Below are positions 60,306-64,000 of a DNA stretch of 64,000 nt, piece by piece (position 1 is the stretch's first letter; each line of letters starts with the position of its first letter). The notes below the pieces were generated by a model. It was not told the DNA's origin, did not search any database, and saw only the letters and a list, made by a program, of their open reading frames with translations. The translations under genes and the position numbers were made by a program. The DNA is from Methanomicrobium sp. W14 (lineage in GTDB: Archaea > Halobacteriota > Methanomicrobia > Methanomicrobiales > Methanomicrobiaceae): positions 1 through 64,000 of the forward strand of contig NZ_JAGGMM010000003.1 of NCBI RefSeq assembly GCF_017875315.1. Reading direction: 5' to 3'.

Positions 60306-63185
60306 TTACTCCCCAACCCTCGTCACAGCCTGATCGTACCACATCAAAAGCTTTGGATCTTCTTCAAGAACATTCGTCGGAATCCTCTTTGCAATATCAA
60401 TAATTGTCTGATATTCCTTCTCCTGCCATGCCTTTTTAAAACCGGCTCTGACTGACTCAATTCTGAAGATTTTAAGTTTTTTAGTATCCTTCTTATAATC
60501 TTCAAATTCCTTTAAAAGTGCACGTTCCCTTAACTTTTCAAGATCTGACGCACGGTTTGGATCAGGTACATACCACCTGTCTGCAGCCTTCTTTTTAAGT
60601 GAAATGTGATCATCTGGAAGTCCCTTGAAATCCTTCCAGTTAGCCCTTAAGTAACTGATAATCGATCTTGGAATATCTCCTTTACCATCAAATTTCAGGA
60701 AATTCTGCTCGAGAAGAACTGACAACTCAAGTCCTTTCTCATTTTTACTCCATCCCATCTGCGTCTCCTGTATAAATTCCGGATGGATCTCCTGAAATGT
60801 CTTTGGCCTCTCTTTTAAATGAAGTCTTAACCACTGAATTGCGGATGCCTCATCGGTTACAAAGAGTGTGGTTTGTGCAACAGATGCACCGGAAAGCTTC
60901 TTCTTATCATATTCAGAGACCTGCTTTGACAGGAAATACATCCCGTCACGCTCAGGGAATCTCTGGTGAAGCCCTTCCTGAAATTCCTGAGTAGAAATAG
61001 GCACAAGATATCCACGTCTTACATAATACGCAACCATCTGATCGAAAAGAATTCTTGGATCTCTTTCAGGTATATTTACAAGCTCTTTGCCCTGCGTTTT
61101 TATGACTGGGAGATACTTCAGGTGTGTCTTCACAAAGTCCCAGACACCTTCATCGGTCTGTGCTTCCCCGACAAATCTTTCCTCAAAACCACCGTTTGGT
61201 TTGTATGCCGAAATTACGAGATCCTGCTTAACTGCTGTTGTTGTTGTAACAGCCTTGAAACTTCCCTGTTTTTTATCAAGTGCCGATACATTTGCTACAA
61301 TAAATCCAGCATCAGAAAGTGCTGTTTGAATACTGTTCCATACTACAGAACTTGTATTGGAAAATTCAACAGTCATCCAGTGTCCGGGTTTTAAAATTCT
61401 GTATGCCTCTTTGAAGCATTGAGTCATAAGTTGCCGGTATTCTTCTCTGCCTTTTTTCTGAACAGAATTTTCTATGGCTTCCTGTTTATTATTCGTAAAA
61501 ATTTTTAACCATGACTCCCAAAGGAAGTTTAATTCAGAATACATTAAATTTGAACCAAAAGGAGGATCAAGAAAGATATAATCTGTACTTTCTTTTGGGA
61601 TTACAATATTTGTACAGCTTTGTACTGACAGGATATTACTTGCAGTATTTATTGCAGTGATCAAATCAATTAATTTTGAATTCAATTGTTTAATTGCATT
61701 GTTTTCTTGAGGTGTTGAGCAAATGTAATATGTTCCAGAAGTTGTACCACCTTTAGCATTTGTTCTCCATCTATACATCCAACTAAGATTTAATAATGTT
61801 GAGGTGACAACTAAATTTAATCTTTGGTTTTCCACTAAAGATAAATATTTTGAGAGAATTAGATTTGAGCGAAAAGGAAGAATTTGATGAATATATGCCA
61901 TTTCTAAATTATTTAATCTTCCAATTTCTTTACCATCAATTATTTTATTTGTTGGGAACCAGAAAGGAATCTTAAAAGAATCAATCATCTCAATTAATGA
62001 CAAATCAAATTCATCAGGTTCTTTTTCATGTCTCTTTTTTCCGGTTGTGTAATTGATCAGAACAGGGACCTGTTTTGCCTGCCGGATGGTCTCACCAATG
62101 GCATCGTCATACCGTGTAATCCATGACCGTTCCAGATTTCTTTTTGTGAGCAGAGATGAACAGTGGGGGCATGGGAATTCGTCCCTGACTTTTCCTTCTT
62201 CCTTGTCAACGGCCTCTTTCCAGAATACTATCTCCTCTGCACATTCCTGGCAGACGAATACATCGGACCAGACAGTATAGTTTATCCTTCCTATTTCATT
62301 TTTGTCCGATTGGAAATCTTTTGAGCTATCTTTCCCTGAAATCAGACTCTTTATTTTTTCAACCGAACCCGATTTTGCCGCATCGGTCCAGGTATTTAGC
62401 GTATCTTCCGAAGGATTGTGAAGAGTTGTGTACATCCATCCACATTCCTCCTCAACCTCTGCAAGTATCCGGTTGGCTTCCTTCTCAAACTCTTTTACAT
62501 CAACCGGCGTGTTGTAGTTGTAAGCTATAAATGTCGCAGCCGGAGATAAATCGTTTAAAACCGCTTTTCGTGCTCCAAGCTTTGAAAAAGGAATCCATAT
62601 CTCTTTATCTTCCTCTTTTGAATATTCCTTTTTAAGAATTGTTCCATCGGATTCAACACGGTAGCCAAGCGATTCGACAACAGAACGATCACCGCACATT
62701 TGCGCTGCAACACCTGTCATCCCCGTTCCGCAGAATCCGTCAAAGACTATGTCACCCGGTTCTGTGTAATGGAGAATGTACCGCATAATTGCTTTGTGCG
62801 GAACTTTGGTGTGATATGAATGTGCATTATAAATTGGATCATTTTTGCCTTCGGAGACATCTGCTGCAAAAGGTTCACGGTGGTATGGTTCTTCCTCTGA
62901 TTTCTTTGGTTTTTCACTCTCCCATTCAGAAATGAAATCATTTATCCATGGGTTAGGGCAGGCAGTATAATATGGCGGATCTGAGAGTGTTAAAATATCC
63001 TCATCTTCTGCAAGAGGAAATCCCTCAATTGCCCTAAAATCAGGATCCTTTAATTTTTCCCTTAAAATTTTAGTAAAATATTCGCGCCTCTCTTTTTCGG
63101 ATGAAAAAGTCTGACCGAGACAGGTTATTGTATCCCCCCTGGTTTTGGTATCAGAATTATTGTGTATTGTAGTCTGTTTTCCCAT
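60306..63185 (-). CDS. Adenine-specific DNA methyltransferase (PglXI-like)
   Basis: A protein of about 959 residues, the first gene of the BREX-like operon. It has the early motif ILTLSDPPYYTACPNPW (about 65-80), the SAM motif DIVFDGFCGTGMTGVAA (about 145), a zinc ribbon (CQECAEEI, CPHCSS) and a second DPPF motif YIFLDPPFGSNLMYSE near the middle, followed by RILKPGHWMTVEFSNTS. Two DPPY/F motifs on one chain is the type 3 BREX arrangement (PglXI). It would mark host DNA at N6-adenine in a non-palindromic site. The ATG at 63185 lies behind AGGTAAG; a TTG at 63218 is unlikely. Confidence 0.85.
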   Translation of the reverse strand: MGKQTTIHNNSDTKTRGDTITCLGQTFSSEKERREYFTKILREKLKDPDFRAIEGFPLAEDEDILTLSDPPYYTACPNPWINDFISEWESEKPKKSEEEPYHREPFAADVSEGKNDPIYNAHSYHTKVPHKAIMRYILHYTEPGDIVFDGFCGTGMTGVAAQMCGDRSVVESLGYRVESDGTILKKEYSKEEDKEIWIPFSKLGARKAVLNDLSPAATFIAYNYNTPVDVKEFEKEANRILAEVEEECGWMYTTLHNPSEDTLNTWTDAAKSGSVEKIKSLISGKDSSKDFQSDKNEIGRINYTVWSDVFVCQECAEEIVFWKEAVDKEEGKVRDEFPCPHCSSLLTKRNLERSWITRYDDAIGETIRQAKQVPVLINYTTGKKRHEKEPDEFDLSLIEMIDSFKIPFWFPTNKIIDGKEIGRLNNLEMAYIHQILPFRSNLILSKYLSLVENQRLNLVVTSTLLNLSWMYRWRTNAKGGTTSGTYYICSTPQENNAIKQLNSKLIDLITAINTASNILSVQSCTNIVIPKESTDYIFLDPPFGSNLMYSELNFLWESWLKIFTNNKQEAIENSVQKKGREEYRQLMTQCFKEAYRILKPGHWMTVEFSNTSSVVWNSIQTALSDAGFIVANVSALDKKQGSFKAVTTTTAVKQDLVISAYKPNGGFEERFVGEAQTDEGVWDFVKTHLKYLPVIKTQGKELVNIPERDPRILFDQMVAYYVRRGYLVPISTQEFQEGLHQRFPERDGMYFLSKQVSEYDKKKLSGASVAQTTLFVTDEASAIQWLRLHLKERPKTFQEIHPEFIQETQMGWSKNEKGLELSVLLEQNFLKFDGKGDIPRSIISYLRANWKDFKGLPDDHISLKKKAADRWYVPDPNRASDLEKLRERALLKEFEDYKKDTKKLKIFRIESVRAGFKKAWQEKEYQTIIDIAKRIPTNVLEEDPKLLMWYDQAVTRVGE

Positions 63186-63386
63186 GAACTTACCTGATTT
63201 AGATCTTATCATTGTCAAAGATAAATTGTTTGGGTTTTGTTATCGAAAATAAATATTCACAGAGTTTTTAGATTTTTATTTTAAGAAAATTAGTTAGATT
63301 AAAAGACTATATATCCTGATTTTTTACCATAATGTAAAATTTTTGTTATAAAAACGTCCGTGAAATTATATTTCATGCACCGGTTT

Positions 63387-63413
63387 CATGTAAGTTACGA
63401 AGTAACTTTCATG
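63387..63413. promoter_or_regulatory. Palindrome upstream of the BREX-like operon
   Basis: AAGTTAC (63392-63398), GAA, GTAACTT (63402-63408) is a perfect inverted repeat, and the outer CATG arms extend it with one mismatch. TTTCATG repeats beside it. It lies about 200 bases upstream of the methyltransferase ATG. It has the same N7-GAA-N7 shape as the palindrome at 37380-37398, though the bases differ. In the 63219-63554 gap it is the main feature, together with the tandem repeat below. Confidence 0.45.
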
Positions 63414-63468
63414 TAAAATTAAATCTAAGCACTTTACAAGCAGGATACAGGAAATAGAGAAATATAGA

Positions 63469-63512
63469 TCAAGTAGTGGTCAAGTAGTGGTCAAGTAGTG
63501 GTCAAGTAGTGG
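63469..63512. repeat. Four tandem 11-bp repeats
   Basis: TCAAGTAGTGG occurs four times in a row without interruption, at 63469, 63480, 63491 and 63502. It lies between the BREX-like operon and the partial gene at 63555. It may be a binding array for a regulator or a replication slippage product. Confidence 0.75.
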
Positions 63513-63554
63513 TCATGCTTAAAATTCGAACAAAAAAAATAGATTATATTCAGA

Positions 63555-64000
63555 TTATTGCTTTTTGGTAGCGATATATCCCATACCTTTTTCTGTTGCA
63601 GCATACTTTTGCTTTGGGGAATTTGGTTTTTGGGGATTCATCATTTTAATCAAACCCTGTTCAATTAAAGATAGTATAACCTTTTCCCTTAGATATGATC
63701 TGCTTTTAATATCTACAATTTCAAGGATTTCTTTAAGAGAGCGTGGAATCTGACAGGCTAAAAGTACTTTATATTCGGTTTCTGTCAAAATTTCATTGTT
63801 TTTTATTATGGCTTCCTCTCCTGCTTTCACATTTAAAATATTATCATCCTGACTAATATTTTTTATATCTTCTGCAATTCCTTTTTTGATTCTCTCATAA
63901 ATTATTGAATTAATTATACGCAAAGATAGCTGGAATCTGTTGTCATTACCGGCAACTATCAGATCTTCTTTAACAAGCTTCTCAGTAATCTCCTGACATT
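63555..64000 (-). CDS. Partial protein with C-terminal winged helix
   Basis: The frame is open to the window end, so the start is outside; the visible part is about 148 residues. It ends in a winged helix with RSLKEILEIVDIKSRSYLRE and the characteristic PNSPKQKYAAT, the tail of AlbA_2/schlafen-like ATP-binding or Fic-type proteins. The upstream part (QEITEKLVKEDLIVAGNDNR) fits that family as well. It may be another defence or regulatory protein of the island. A TTG at 63923 is not the start. Confidence 0.65.
   Translation of the reverse strand, partial: CQEITEKLVKEDLIVAGNDNRFQLSLRIINSIIYERIKKGIAEDIKNISQDDNILNVKAGEEAIIKNNEILTETEYKVLLACQIPRSLKEILEIVDIKSRSYLREKVILSLIEQGLIKMMNPQKPNSPKQKYAATEKGMGYIATKKQ

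Overview
The window looks like chromosomal DNA of a methanogenic archaeon. Genes follow TATA-box promoters and use GGAGGTGA-type ribosome binding sites. Lipoprotein-type signal peptides, archaeal two-winged-helix membrane regulators, a zinc-ribbon archaeal integrase and a ferredoxin-domain aldo/keto reductase all fit the Methanomicrobiales (Methanoplanus/Methanolacinia-like). The genus is inference. I found no rRNA, tRNA or CRISPR array.

Region 1 (1-19650) holds three paralogous modules. Each has one or more PepSY-like lipoproteins, an ABC ATPase and, where complete, two ABC-2 permeases; two of them are headed by a small secreted protein. The module at the left edge is cut by the window. Near-identical stretches show recent duplication or gene conversion. 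Five copies of one operator-like sequence lie just upstream of TATA boxes in module II, and one of them is a 30-bp palindrome. A 26-bp element and a 420-bp intergenic repeat, possibly a structured RNA, recur beside the modules. Two membrane-anchored winged-helix regulators and a NEW3-domain surface protein sit among them.

Region 2 (19730-31850) is metabolic and regulatory. It carries two tandem lipoprotein serpins with different reactive loops, an ArsR regulator divergent from an ArsP-like permease operon with a redox-active small protein and a zinc-binding DGC protein, and a cyanase with an apparent AUA start behind a long leader. It also has a methyltransferase that has lost its core, an aldo/keto reductase, DtxR- and PadR-type regulators and an alpha/beta hydrolase lipoprotein.

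Region 3 (32060-39420) is a mobile-element zone. It has a zinc-ribbon tyrosine recombinase, a chain of overlapping small genes ending in a second recombinase-like gene, a small membrane protein, decayed fragments and a 1-kb non-coding stretch.

Region 4 (39427-64000) is an AT-rich defence island with two systems. The first (39427-48300) is an operon of prokaryotic viperin, a stand-alone CARF-like protein, an Upf1-like SF1 helicase, an unrecognised 525-residue protein, a two-HKD phospholipase D/nuclease and a coiled-coil protein. A CARF-winged-helix regulator is divergent from it. I do not recognise this combination as a named system, and it is the best candidate for something new. The second (48679-63185) resembles type 3 BREX (adenine methyltransferase, SNF2 helicase, PglZ, BrxA-like protein), but in place of BrxF/BrxC it has a STAND-like 1,293-residue NTPase and a GHKL ATPase with a possible PD-(D/E)XK nuclease end. 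A partial winged-helix protein closes the window.
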